20,672 nucleotides of DNA. It comes from Clostridia bacterium (GTDB lineage Bacteria > Bacillota > Clostridia > Oscillospirales > CAG-382). The stretch is taken from contig JAGBCG010000247.1 of the NCBI GenBank assembly GCA_017938055.1, positions 1-20,672 of the forward strand. The letters are read 5' to 3'. Numbering within the stretch: the stretch's first letter is position 1; every line of letters starts with the position of its first letter. A program made the position numbers and the translations under genes. Shown here in pieces: positions 1 through 8,511 of this stretch. Under the pieces are notes generated by a model. The model saw only the letters and a program-made list of their open reading frames with translations, was not told the DNA's origin and searched no databases.

Positions 1-323
1 AGCTTTGAAAGAGCCTTTTCCAGAGCATCCTTTTCTATTTGCTTGTAGCTGTCACGGATTGAGCTGTTAAAGTATTTGACAGGTGTAGGTAAATCTCCTG
101 TAAAGATTTCGCTCATATCATGATATAAGCCGTATAAAGCAATCCTGTCGGCATCGTAATTTTTGCCGAAATGTTTGTTGCCGATAACACACAACGCATG
201 TGTGAGCATGGCACACTGGGCACAATGCTCGGTGAGATTTTCGTTTCGTAAATTACGCATAAGTCCCCAGCGGTTGATGTATTTCATTCTGAATGCAAGG
301 GCAAAAAATGAATATTGGCTCAT
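1..323 (-). CDS. YfbR-like 5'-deoxynucleotidase (HD domain), 5' part only
   Basis: The reverse strand reads an N-terminal fragment of about 107 codons that runs off the left edge of the window. Visible family motifs are INRWGLMRN near residue 17, a histidine in LTEHCAQCAM (first metal ligand of the HD fold), YHDMSEIFTGDLPTPVKYFN around residue 70 containing the HD pair, and a following IEKDALEKAL helix. This closely follows E. coli YfbR, which removes phosphate from deoxynucleoside 5'-monophosphates in the cytoplasm. The start ATG (321-323) is preceded by a good GGAGGA ribosome binding site and by its own divergent promoter. The missing C-terminal half means full length and integrity cannot be judged. 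Family identification is strong; exact substrate is inferred from the family. Confidence 0.85.
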   Translation of the reverse strand, partial: MSQYSFFALAFRMKYINRWGLMRNLRNENLTEHCAQCAMLTHALCVIGNKHFGKNYDADRIALYGLYHDMSEIFTGDLPTPVKYFNSSIRDSYKQIEKDALEKALSK

Positions 324-375
324 AGCTCCTCCGTTGTTGTGAAAAACAAACACTTTTACTTCTAAAATTTATATC

Positions 376-404
376 ATTATAGCACTTATTAAGAATAAAA
401 GCAA
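376..404 (-). promoter_or_regulatory. Promoter for the YfbR-like gene
   Basis: On the minus strand an extended -10 (TGC followed by TATAAT, hexamer at 376-381) lies 17 nt from a weaker -35 TTGCTT (399-404). The extended TG motif compensates for the poor -35. It points towards the gene starting at 323 and leaves a leader of about 45 nt. Confidence 0.6.
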
Positions 405-497
405 TACGTTATTTATTATTTTGTAAAACTCTTTCATATTCGGGGCGACTTGGTCAATAATGTAAATAAAAAAATCATGTTAATTTATATGTAGGTA

Positions 498-526
498 TTT
501 ACTTTGACATAATTTTATTGTATAAT
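498..526 (+). promoter_or_regulatory. Promoter of the lipoprotein-secA cluster
   Basis: TTTACT (498-503) and a perfect TATAAT (521-526) are separated by 17 nt, about 35 nt upstream of the first gene. A perfect TTGACA at 504-509 also exists, but it is only 11 nt from this -10 and 24 nt from the next TATAAT (534-539), so it is probably not the -35 used. No other convincing promoter is seen within the following 14.7 kb. Confidence 0.55.
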
Positions 527-565
527 AACATGATATAATATGTTTATAAGGAGAAGTGTTACAAT

Positions 566-1108
566 ATGAAAAAGACAATTTGCACCGCACTTGCTGTATT
601 GACTGTCAGCCTGTGCCTTGTGTCATGTAATAATAAGCAGGCAGAGCAAGGGAAAAAGCTTGTTTCTTCCGATAACGGCGGATATACCTTTGAAGTTCCC
701 CAAGAGTGGGAAATTTCACGTACAGATGGTATGGTTGCGGTGTATAATCCGGATGATGCAACAAAGGTGAATGTAACTGCGTATAAATTTGATAACGGTG
801 AAAATGAAATTATAAGCTCTGCAGATTACTGGCAGATTTATAAGACTACGTTTGAGGACACCTTTACCCAGATGAATGTAAACAAGGTGGAAGAAACAAA
901 TATTTCTGGCATTCCCGCACAGCATGTGTCTTATAACGTAAGTCTTGGACAGGATTCGTTTGACTGTCAGACGGTGTTGGCTGTATACAGTACAGATGTT
1001 TATGTGCTCACGCTTACACAGGGAGCAAAGACTCAAGAAAATGAAAAAGTGTATGTTGATTACACACAGGCTTTCAAGGAAATGATACAATCCTTCAGAA
1101 TCGGTTAA
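566..1108 (+). CDS. Putative exported lipoprotein of unknown function
   Basis: 180 aa with a classical lipoprotein signal: two lysines, a hydrophobic stretch and a lipobox LVSC with the acylated cysteine at residue 21. The mature part begins with an Asn/Gln/Lys-rich linker, then a compact domain with phrases such as YTFEVPQEWEIS and VNVTAYKFDNGENE. This pattern resembles small PsbP-like or DUF lipoproteins of Firmicutes that fold as a beta-sandwich outside the membrane, but I cannot name the family with certainty. An AAGGAGAAG ribosome binding site lies ahead of the ATG. It is the first gene of the cluster and is followed 24 nt later by secA, so it is probably co-transcribed; a functional tie to secretion is not shown. 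Confidence 0.75.
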   Translation: MKKTICTALAVLTVSLCLVSCNNKQAEQGKKLVSSDNGGYTFEVPQEWEISRTDGMVAVYNPDDATKVNVTAYKFDNGENEIISSADYWQIYKTTFEDTFTQMNVNKVEETNISGIPAQHVSYNVSLGQDSFDCQTVLAVYSTDVYVLTLTQGAKTQENEKVYVDYTQAFKEMIQSFRIG

Positions 1109-1132
1109 AGTATATCTAAAGAGGTAAAATAA

Positions 1133-3955
1133 ATGTCAATTATTTCAAAAATATTCGGTACAAAAAGTGAGAGGGAAGTAAAGAAAATACTTCCTGTTAT
1201 AGAAAAAATCGAGGCACTTGACGAAAAGTTCTCTGCCATGAGCGAAAAAGAACTGCGGGGAATGACGCACGTGCTAAAAGCAAGGCTTGAGAATGGCGAA
1301 ACTCTTGATGATATTCTTCCCGAAGCCTTTGCAACGGTGAGAGAAGCTTCATGGAGAGTGCTTGAAATGAAGCACTTTAAGGTACAGCTTATAGGCGGTC
1401 TTATTATTCATCAGGGACGAATTGCCGAAATGAAAACAGGTGAAGGTAAGACACTTATGGCAACTCTTCCTGCATATCTAAATGCACTTACAGGAAAAGG
1501 AGTTCATATTGTTACGGTTAATGACTATCTTGCACGCCGTGACAGTGAGTGGATGGGCAAGGTTTACAATTATCTTGGACTTTCTGTGGGACTTATCGTT
1601 CATGGTCTTACTCAGGCACAGAGAAAAGAAGCGTATGCTGCGGATATCACCTACGGTACAAATAATGAGTACGGCTTTGATTATCTGAGAGACAATATGG
1701 CTATCAACAAGGAAAATCTTGTACAGAGAGGCCATGCCTTTGCTATTGTGGATGAGGTTGACTCAATTCTTATAGATGAGGCAAGAACGCCACTTATTAT
1801 TTCAGGTGAGGGCGATGCAAGCACTGATATGTATGCAAAGGCAGATAAGTTTGCTGCAGGTCTTAGAGCTCATGTTATAAAAGAGCTTGACAATAAGGAA
1901 CAGCAGGACGATATTGACGGAGACTACATTGTTGACGAAAAGAAGAAGACGGTTGTTCTTACGGCTGAGGGTGTTAAAAAGGCAGAAAAATACTTTGGCG
2001 TTGATAACCTTTCAGACACCGATAACATTACACTTTCCAACCACATCAACCTTGCCATTCGTGCAAGGGGAAGTATGAAAAAGGACGTAGATTATGTGGT
2101 AAAGGACGGCGAGGTGCTTATCGTTGATACCTTTACGGGAAGAATAATGCTGGGACGCCGTTTTTCCAATGGTCTTCATCAGGCTATCGAAGCGAAAGAA
2201 AATGTAAAAATCAAAAACGAATCAAAGACTCTTGCCACTATAACTTTCCAGAACTTTTTCCGCCTTTACGGCAAGCTTTCGGGAATGACAGGTACCGCAC
2301 TTACTGAGGAAGAAGAATTTCAGGAAATATACAAGCTTGATGTTGTTGAAATACCTACAAACCGTCCTATGCAGAGAAAGGACGAAAATGACGTTGTATA
2401 CAGAACCGTAAGAGGAAAGTACAATGCCATTGTTCAGCAGATTAAGGAATGTCACGAAAAGGGGCAGCCTGTACTTGTGGGAACGGTTTCCATTGAAAAG
2501 AGTGAGCTTTTGTCCTCGATTCTTAAAAAGAACGGCATCGAACACACAGTGCTCAATGCTAAGTTCCACGAAAAAGAAGCGGAAATAGTTGCTCAGGCAG
2601 GAAAATTTGGTGCTGTTACTATTTCTACCAACATGGCGGGCAGAGGTACTGACATTATGCTTGGCGGTAATGCTGAATACCTTGCAAAGAACGAAATGAA
2701 AAAGATGGGATATGAGCCTGAGCAGATAAACGTTGCAACAAGTTACTTTGAAACGGACAACGAGGAAATCCTTTCTCTCAGAAAGACTTATTCTGAGCTT
2801 TATGCACGATTCAAGGAAGAAATTGCACCCGAAGCTAAGAAGGTTCAAGAGGCGGGCGGTCTTTATATTCTCGGCACTGAAAGGCACGAGAGCCGCCGTA
2901 TTGACAACCAGCTGCGAGGCAGAGCCGGACGTCAGGGAGACCCCGGTGCTTCACGCTTCTTCCTTTCCCTTGAAGATGACCTGCTTCGTCTTTTCGGAAG
3001 CGAAAAAATTGCAGGCATGGTTGAAAGACTCGGTCTTGATGAAGATACCCCCATTGATGCAACTATTCTGTCTGGTACAATAGAAAATGCACAAAAGCGT
3101 CTTGAATCTATGAACTTTGAAAGACGTAAGAATGTGCTGCTTTACGATAACGTTATGAATCAGCAAAGAGAGGGTGTTTATAAAAAGAGAGCATCTATTT
3201 TGTCGGGCGATGATGTTAAGGAGCTTATTGACAAATGGATAACGGAATACGTAGAGCTTGGATGCGAGAGCTTTCTTGTGGGAGATACAGTGGAGGAATG
3301 GAATCTTGAAGGATTAAGAGGATATTTTTATGGTATACTCACAGACGACAACGACTTTAAGTATGACGAAAAGGAAATTCACAAAGTAACTGAAGATAAG
3401 ATAATTGACGAGCTGTTAAACAGGGCAAGAAAAAAGTATGCAGAAAAAGAAGAGCTTTTTGCCGACGGTCATCTGAGAGAAATTGAAAGAATAGTACTTC
3501 TTCGCAACATCGACCGCCATTGGATTGATCATATAGACGCCATGGACGATCTTGAGGAGGGTATAGGTCTTCGTGCCTGGGGACAGAAAGACCCTGTCAA
3601 AGAGTATCAGTTTGAAGCGGATAACATGTTTGCACAAATGAATGATGCAATCAAGGAAGAAACTGTAAAGATGCTTCTTCAGGTAATGCCGGCATCCACC
3701 GTAAAACATTCTGCTACACCCAGAGCAATGTCAGAGTCAAGAAAGTCTATACCACAGGGTCCTGTTCCGGGTGGAATGACGGCAGCACCCACACAGCGTG
3801 AAAATGTTTACGGCAAGGCGGCAAAACCCGAGCAGGAAAATAAAACGCCATATATTAAGCCTGCAAGTGAAAAGGTTGGAAGAAATGACCCTTGTCCTTG
3901 TGGCAGCGGAAAAAAGTATAAAAAATGCTGTGGAGCATCAAGTGCTGAAGAATAA
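1133..3955 (+). CDS. secA: Preprotein translocase ATPase SecA
   Basis: 940 aa, full length. SecA is the cytosolic motor that pushes unfolded preproteins through SecYEG using ATP. Visible features: Walker A MKTGEGKT (residues 100-107), Walker B DEVD (207-210) followed by the SecA signature SILIDEARTPLIISG, the second nucleotide-binding fold with STNMAGRGTDIMLGG and the arginine-finger region QLRGRAGRQGDPG, and a C-terminal zinc tail CPCGSGKKYKKCC (921-933). It is longer than B. subtilis SecA (841 aa); most of the extra length is an insertion after the NMAGRGTDIMLGGN motif, a variation seen in other Clostridia. The ribosome binding site is AAAGAGG. It sits second in the cluster behind the lipoprotein gene. 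Confidence 0.98.
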   Translation: MSIISKIFGTKSEREVKKILPVIEKIEALDEKFSAMSEKELRGMTHVLKARLENGETLDDILPEAFATVREASWRVLEMKHFKVQLIGGLIIHQGRIAEMKTGEGKTLMATLPAYLNALTGKGVHIVTVNDYLARRDSEWMGKVYNYLGLSVGLIVHGLTQAQRKEAYAADITYGTNNEYGFDYLRDNMAINKENLVQRGHAFAIVDEVDSILIDEARTPLIISGEGDASTDMYAKADKFAAGLRAHVIKELDNKEQQDDIDGDYIVDEKKKTVVLTAEGVKKAEKYFGVDNLSDTDNITLSNHINLAIRARGSMKKDVDYVVKDGEVLIVDTFTGRIMLGRRFSNGLHQAIEAKENVKIKNESKTLATITFQNFFRLYGKLSGMTGTALTEEEEFQEIYKLDVVEIPTNRPMQRKDENDVVYRTVRGKYNAIVQQIKECHEKGQPVLVGTVSIEKSELLSSILKKNGIEHTVLNAKFHEKEAEIVAQAGKFGAVTISTNMAGRGTDIMLGGNAEYLAKNEMKKMGYEPEQINVATSYFETDNEEILSLRKTYSELYARFKEEIAPEAKKVQEAGGLYILGTERHESRRIDNQLRGRAGRQGDPGASRFFLSLEDDLLRLFGSEKIAGMVERLGLDEDTPIDATILSGTIENAQKRLESMNFERRKNVLLYDNVMNQQREGVYKKRASILSGDDVKELIDKWITEYVELGCESFLVGDTVEEWNLEGLRGYFYGILTDDNDFKYDEKEIHKVTEDKIIDELLNRARKKYAEKEELFADGHLREIERIVLLRNIDRHWIDHIDAMDDLEEGIGLRAWGQKDPVKEYQFEADNMFAQMNDAIKEETVKMLLQVMPASTVKHSATPRAMSESRKSIPQGPVPGGMTAAPTQRENVYGKAAKPEQENKTPYIKPASEKVGRNDPCPCGSGKKYKKCCGASSAEE

Positions 3956-3972
3956 CATCATGGAGTAGAAAA

Positions 3973-4581
3973 ATGGGTTTTGGACTTATATTTATGGGCT
4001 GGTCAACGCTTCTGTTCTTAAAGATAATGCCGGTGGGAATATTGGGAGCGTACCTTATGTTCAGGGGCCTTTGTAAACTGTCGGGGTATTCCGAGTATTT
4101 TGTAAAGGCTAAAAAGGCAAGTGTGGGACTTTTGTGCTATTTTGTGCTTTTTGGCATAATGTGGGTGCTTGACATATTCGGCATTTTCAGATTTACCGAA
4201 ATAAAGGCACTTATGTATGCAGATCAAGTGCTTTATTACGTGGCACTTTTGGTTTTCTCGTATTTTCTTTATAAGGGTCTTGGAGATATTTCCAATCAAA
4301 CCGGATTTGAAAAGGGAATAAAAAGAGAGCAAAAATGTGTTTCTTTGCTGATAGTTTTTGTTATATTCAGCCTTGTGAGAATTGCGGGATACTTTTTTGG
4401 TATTGAAGTGTATTTGCGTTTGCCTATGCTTGTGTATGAAATGTTCTGGCTTGTATATAGTGCAATGTACATTTATTCCTGCTACATGATGATAGCAACA
4501 CAGGAAATAATTGACGACGAGAACAAAAAAATGCGTGAGTACGATGAAAAGTATTCCATGCTTAAAAGAAAAAAGAAATAA
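3973..4581 (+). CDS. Multi-pass membrane protein, unknown
   Basis: 202 aa with about five hydrophobic segments (approximately residues 3-33, 48-70, 82-103, 122-143 and 147-172) and a short, highly charged C-terminal tail ending in a run of lysines, expected to lie in the cytoplasm. No catalytic motif or known family is recognised. It begins 17 nt after the secA stop, with a modest GGAG ribosome binding site, and is followed 30 nt later by the thioesterase gene, so it belongs to the same transcription unit. The repeated pairing of unknown membrane proteins in this cluster (see also 5003-5773 and 5795-7210) suggests a shared envelope role, which is inference only. Confidence 0.7.
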   Translation: MGFGLIFMGWSTLLFLKIMPVGILGAYLMFRGLCKLSGYSEYFVKAKKASVGLLCYFVLFGIMWVLDIFGIFRFTEIKALMYADQVLYYVALLVFSYFLYKGLGDISNQTGFEKGIKREQKCVSLLIVFVIFSLVRIAGYFFGIEVYLRLPMLVYEMFWLVYSAMYIYSCYMMIATQEIIDDENKKMREYDEKYSMLKRKKK

Positions 4582-4611
4582 TCGGTTTTTGCTGATTACG
4601 GAGGATATTTT

Positions 4612-5010
4612 ATGTTAAGACAGGGACTTCTTGGTAAAGAACAGGCTATAGTCAGCCACAGCAACAGTGCAGCAGCGGTAGGAAGCGGATATCTTGAGGT
4701 GTTTTCAACGCCGTCCATGATTGCACTTATGGAAAGTGCGGCGGCAGGCAGTGTAAAATCTCATCTTGAACCGGGAAAAACCACAGTGGGAGTGTCTATT
4801 GAAGTAAAGCACATTTCGGCAACACCTCTTGGAATGATGGTGTTTTGCGAAAGTGAGCTTGTAGAGGTTGACGGCAAAAGACTTGTGTTTAAAATCACAG
4901 CCTTTGACAAGCATGGTCAGATAGGCTCTGCAAGGCATGAAAGAATGATAGTTGATGCAAAACGCTTTATGGAAAAGGCGGCGGCAAAAAAGGAGCTAAG
5001 AAATGGCTAA
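4612..5010 (+). CDS. FlK-like acyl-CoA thioesterase (hotdog fold)
   Basis: 132 aa, the size of single hotdog-fold thioesterases. It aligns by eye with fluoroacetyl-CoA thioesterase FlK of Streptomyces cattleya: FSTPSMIALME gives Thr33 and Glu41, and EVKHISATP gives His67. These three residues have the same mutual spacing as the FlK catalytic triad Thr42/Glu50/His76, and the phrase LEPGKTTVG matches the FlK segment LEPGEGSLG. The likely reaction is hydrolysis of a short acyl-CoA in the cytoplasm; fluoroacetyl-CoA itself is an unlikely natural substrate here. The ribosome binding site ACGGAGG lies 8-10 nt before the ATG. Its end overlaps the next gene by 8 nt, indicating translational coupling. 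Confidence 0.85.
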   Translation: MLRQGLLGKEQAIVSHSNSAAAVGSGYLEVFSTPSMIALMESAAAGSVKSHLEPGKTTVGVSIEVKHISATPLGMMVFCESELVEVDGKRLVFKITAFDKHGQIGSARHERMIVDAKRFMEKAAAKKELRNG

Positions 5011-5773
5011 CCTGAACAAAAGTAAAATAAAAGAAGCTTCTCAGGAAAAAAAGAAAGAGATAAAAGAAGTCAAGGCAAAGGAAAAAAAGCTGGTTAAAAA
5101 GCTGATTTTTATTGTCATTGCGGTTTTTGTGGTATCTGCACTCTCTTTGTTTTTACTCGAAAAGGCAGAGCAGAAGTCCGAGATTTACGAATATGTTTCA
5201 ACAGAGCAGATTGATGAAACGTACCCTTCAATAAATCCTTATCCTGCAGATTTTGATAAGGATTTGTCAGGTTATAATCCTCAAATCATGTATGTGTTTA
5301 CAGACGGAAATATCTATTCCTTGGAGGATATCCCCGCACAAGCCAAAAACGAAGCTCACAGATTCTTTGAAAAATACTTTGATATTTTAAAGAACGGTGA
5401 CAGTCACTCTTACGCTGAGCTTTTTACAAGGTCATATAAAAAAGACCCAAAAGGCTTTGAAAAGGATTTTACAAAGCAGTTTCCTCCACAACAGATTTAC
5501 GACATTATGGTGACCGAGCTTTTAAGAGCTACAGATAGCAGCCAAACATACAAATATGAGGGCAAGGAATGTTTTTTTGGCACTTATCTTGTAAGCTATA
5601 AAATCCATGAGAATGACGGAATGTTCAGACGTGATTTGTATCTTGAACACGTTGAAAGACCTCTTGTTTTTGAACTTGTCACCTTTGGAAAGGACACCGA
5701 TAAGGAAGAAACCTATATTAAAAATCTGTATACCGAAAGCAGTATACAAAATTCGAATAGTAAAGAAAACTGA
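5003..5773 (+). CDS. Single-pass membrane protein with extracytoplasmic domain, unknown
   Basis: 256 aa. The first 32 residues are extremely rich in Lys and Glu and probably form a cytoplasmic, helical, possibly coiled segment; one transmembrane helix follows at about 33-52, then an extracytoplasmic domain of roughly 200 residues with NPYPADFDKDLSGYNP and an aromatic-rich C-terminal part. No known family is recognised. The ATG lies inside the end of the thioesterase gene (8-nt overlap), with AAGGAG upstream acting as ribosome binding site. The C-terminus (serine/asparagine-rich) precedes the next membrane protein by 21 nt. Topology is inferred from the positive-inside rule. Confidence 0.75.
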   Translation: MANLNKSKIKEASQEKKKEIKEVKAKEKKLVKKLIFIVIAVFVVSALSLFLLEKAEQKSEIYEYVSTEQIDETYPSINPYPADFDKDLSGYNPQIMYVFTDGNIYSLEDIPAQAKNEAHRFFEKYFDILKNGDSHSYAELFTRSYKKDPKGFEKDFTKQFPPQQIYDIMVTELLRATDSSQTYKYEGKECFFGTYLVSYKIHENDGMFRRDLYLEHVERPLVFELVTFGKDTDKEETYIKNLYTESSIQNSNSKEN

Positions 5774-5794
5774 TTTTATAATAGGGAGGCAGGT

Positions 5795-7210
5795 ATGAAA
5801 AGTAAACTTATACTCATATTTTTGGGACTTGTGTTCTTTTTTAATCCAAGCTTTAATATGTTGGATGTGCTTCCCGATTTTTTTGGTGCTTGTCTTATAA
5901 TGTGGGGGCTTGACAGCTTCATTTATTTTGACGCAAATCTGGAAAGTGCTCATAAAAACGCAAAGTATCTTATGTGGATATCCGTTTTGAAGCTTGTTTT
6001 TTGTATGTGGTGTAACACAGGACACAGGGATTATATAATGCCCTTTACGTTTGTAATAGCTGTGCTTGAAACCATTTTCATGCTTGCAATGTTCCGTTCG
6101 CTGTATGTAGGTGCGGAGTATACTCTTATGCGTTCACAGTCACAACGAACACCCAAAGCGATAAACGAAGCATTTACCATGTCCTTTATTTTTACCATTG
6201 CAGGCAGACTTCTTGAGTTTGCACCACAGATTGCTGATATTTCAGCACAGGATGCAGAACTTGATTTGACTCACGGAGCATCCTTCAAAATGCCGCTTGC
6301 ACAGATGAAAATGTATCTTTTGGGTGCATGCCTTGTGTGCGGACTTATTTTGGGCGTGATTTATCTTGCACTTACAGCAAAAGCGTGGATAAAACTTATT
6401 ACCGATAAGAAATACAACGCTTTTTTAAAGGAAAAATATACGTCATTTTTGGTGAATGACAGGGATGTTTATGTAACGAGAAGACTGTCCTTTGCGTATT
6501 TTCTCCTGACCTTGGCAACGGTATTTATTGCAGAGTTTTATGTGGATGCGGTAAATCTTATACCTACATTTGTAACGGTTTTATGTGTATTTGCTTCGGT
6601 AAGAGTGGTAAACGGTCTGGATAACAGAAAAACAAATATTATGCTGTTCGTGGGCTGTCTTGCTGTTGTTTTGATAAATCAGATGTATATGTCAAAAATT
6701 CACCTTGGAATAAACTATCTGTATTCGGTGGAAACCTTTAACAGAGAAGCTTTTCCGCTTTTGGAAAGCAAGATGAGCGTGACGTATGGTGTTGTTTTTT
6801 CCTTTTGTGAGGCAGTGCTTATGTGGGGAATATCAAATTATGCACTTAGCTGTATGAAAAGAGTGTTTTTAAAGGAAAAACGCAGAAATGTGCTAAGTCG
6901 CATAATGGTGTGCAGGGTAGTGTCGGCATTGACGGTACTGTTTGCGGCAAGCTCAAGGGTTTTTACATGCGTGTGCGGGCATCTTGCAACTAATGACGAG
7001 GTTAGAAATTATATACAGAACAAAGCATTTATTACAAGTGGTAAGATATATGAGCAAATGATGCAAAACCCGGATATTATACGGTATGAAAACTGTGTAA
7101 GCTGTCAGTCGCTGTTGGGAGTTCTTGCATTTGTGGGAATACTTGTGATGTTGGTAATACTTGTAAACATGAAAAGAGCCACAGAGGGTAATTCTTCTGA
7201 AATGCGTTAA
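5795..7210 (+). CDS. Large polytopic membrane protein, unknown
   Basis: 471 aa with about ten hydrophobic segments spread over the whole length. Notable features are the N-terminal segment FFFNPSFNMLDVLPDFFG, which looks like a re-entrant or amphipathic element, and a C-terminal region with two close cysteine groups (CVCG near residue 400, CVSC near 435). No transporter or enzyme signature is recognised. The ATG at 5795 follows an AGGGAGGC ribosome binding site. It is co-directional and tightly spaced with the 5003-5773 gene and the DUF951 gene (15 nt after its stop), so it is likely part of the same transcript. Confidence 0.75.
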   Translation: MKSKLILIFLGLVFFFNPSFNMLDVLPDFFGACLIMWGLDSFIYFDANLESAHKNAKYLMWISVLKLVFCMWCNTGHRDYIMPFTFVIAVLETIFMLAMFRSLYVGAEYTLMRSQSQRTPKAINEAFTMSFIFTIAGRLLEFAPQIADISAQDAELDLTHGASFKMPLAQMKMYLLGACLVCGLILGVIYLALTAKAWIKLITDKKYNAFLKEKYTSFLVNDRDVYVTRRLSFAYFLLTLATVFIAEFYVDAVNLIPTFVTVLCVFASVRVVNGLDNRKTNIMLFVGCLAVVLINQMYMSKIHLGINYLYSVETFNREAFPLLESKMSVTYGVVFSFCEAVLMWGISNYALSCMKRVFLKEKRRNVLSRIMVCRVVSALTVLFAASSRVFTCVCGHLATNDEVRNYIQNKAFITSGKIYEQMMQNPDIIRYENCVSCQSLLGVLAFVGILVMLVILVNMKRATEGNSSEMR

Positions 7211-7225
7211 AAGAGAGTGTGCTGT

Positions 7226-7423
7226 ATGGAAATAAAAGCTTTTGGCGTAGGTGATACGCTGTTAATGAAAAAAAATCATGCTTGCTTAAAGACGGCAAAG
7301 CAGATGCTGGTGCTTATGGCAGGAAGTGACGTAAAGGTAAGATGTATGGCTTGCGGACGGGAAATGATAATTCCAAGAGTCAAGCTTGAAAAAAGTATAA
7401 AAAATGTTGCCCGAAAGGAATAA
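7226..7423 (+). CDS. DUF951 family small protein
   Basis: 65 aa starting at the ATG at 7226. It matches the DUF951 pattern: a short beta-rich start (IKAFGVGDTLLMKKNHAC), then VKVRCMACGREMIIPRVKLEK and a basic tail. The cysteines at C20 and in CMAC, together with the preceding histidine, look suited to binding a metal, and the basic surface could suit nucleic acid binding, but the function is unknown. An in-frame GTG at 7217 would add three residues; I prefer the ATG because AAGAGAG (7211-7217) is then correctly spaced and family members begin with M-(D/E)-I-K. It ends 8 nt before prfA; DUF951 genes are often found beside translation genes in Firmicutes. Confidence 0.85.
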   Translation: MEIKAFGVGDTLLMKKNHACLKTAKQMLVLMAGSDVKVRCMACGREMIIPRVKLEKSIKNVARKE

Positions 7424-7431
7424 TTGAAAAT

Positions 7432-8511
7432 ATGTTTGAAAACCTTAAAGAAGCCGAAAAACACTTTGAAGAAATCAACGAAATGCTCATGGACCCACAG
7501 GTTATTTCGGATAATGAAAAATATAAAAATCTCATGAAAGAGCATAAAAATCTTTCTCCCATTATAGAAAAATACCGTGAGTATAAGGCTACACAAGAAA
7601 ATCTTGAGCAGGCTTTAGAGCTTTTAGGTGATTCATCCACTGATGCAGAAATGAAAGAGCTTGCGGAAGAGGAAATGAAGCAGTGCAAGGAAAGCATGGA
7701 AACTATTACTGAAGAACTCAAGATTTTGCTTCTTCCCAAGGACGAGGATGATGACAAGAATGTTATCATTGAAATACGTGCGGGAACTGGCGGTGAGGAA
7801 GCGGCACTGTTTGCACACAGCATTTTCAGAATGTATTCAATGTATTCTGACAGAAAAGGGTATAAAATCGAAATAATGAATCAAAATGAAACAGAGCTTG
7901 GCGGTATAAAGGAAATATCCTTTATGGTTGAGGGTGCGGGAGCATTTTCACGCTTTAAGTTTGAAAGCGGTGTTCACCGTGTTCAGCGTGTTCCCGAAAC
8001 AGAAACGCAGGGACGTGTACACACCTCTGCAATTACAGTTGCGGTGCTTCCTGAAGCAGAAGAGGTCGAAATTGAAATAAACCCTGCAGACCTTGAAATT
8101 GATACCTTCAGAAGCGGCGGTGCGGGAGGTCAGCACGTAAATAAAACCGATTCTGCAATACGTATTACACACAAGCCCACAGGCGTTGTGGTTGAGTGTC
8201 AGGACGAGAGAAGCCAGTTCAAGAACAGAGATAAGGCAATGAAGATGCTTCGTACAAAGCTCCTTGATGCAGAGAGAACAAAGCAGCAGAATGCCATTTC
8301 CTCTGAGCGTAAGAGCCAGGTTGGAAGCGGTGACAGAAGCGAAAGAATAAGAACCTATAACTATCCTCAGAGCCGTCTTACTGACCACAGAATAGGACTT
8401 ACACTTTATAGCCTTGAGCAGATTCTTGATGGTGACCTTGATAGTGTAATTGATGCACTTATTACAGCTGACACAGCAGAAAAACTTCAGAACAGTGAGT
8501 TTAATTCATAA
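7432..8511 (+). CDS. prfA: Peptide chain release factor 1
   Basis: 359 aa, the standard length. RF1 recognises UAA and UAG in the ribosomal A site and triggers peptide release. Visible features are the stop-codon reading tripeptide PET (188-190) within VQRVPETETQGRVHTS, at the same position as the PxT motif of E. coli RF1, and the universally conserved GGQ (232-234) in SGGAGGQHVNKTDSA, which enters the peptidyl transferase centre and is normally methylated by PrmC. The PxT motif rather than SPF identifies RF1, not RF2. The ribosome binding site AAAGGAA precedes the ATG. The stop codon overlaps the next start (TAATG). The prmC gene, often adjacent in Firmicutes, is not present here. Confidence 0.98.
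   Translation: MFENLKEAEKHFEEINEMLMDPQVISDNEKYKNLMKEHKNLSPIIEKYREYKATQENLEQALELLGDSSTDAEMKELAEEEMKQCKESMETITEELKILLLPKDEDDDKNVIIEIRAGTGGEEAALFAHSIFRMYSMYSDRKGYKIEIMNQNETELGGIKEISFMVEGAGAFSRFKFESGVHRVQRVPETETQGRVHTSAITVAVLPEAEEVEIEINPADLEIDTFRSGGAGGQHVNKTDSAIRITHKPTGVVVECQDERSQFKNRDKAMKMLRTKLLDAERTKQQNAISSERKSQVGSGDRSERIRTYNYPQSRLTDHRIGLTLYSLEQILDGDLDSVIDALITADTAEKLQNSEFNS

Noticed and set aside
504..539. Perfect TTGACA with nearby TATAAT as promoter
   Set aside because: The spacing is 11 nt to the first TATAAT and 24 nt to the second, both outside the usable range; TTTACT at 498 gives a proper 17-nt spacer.
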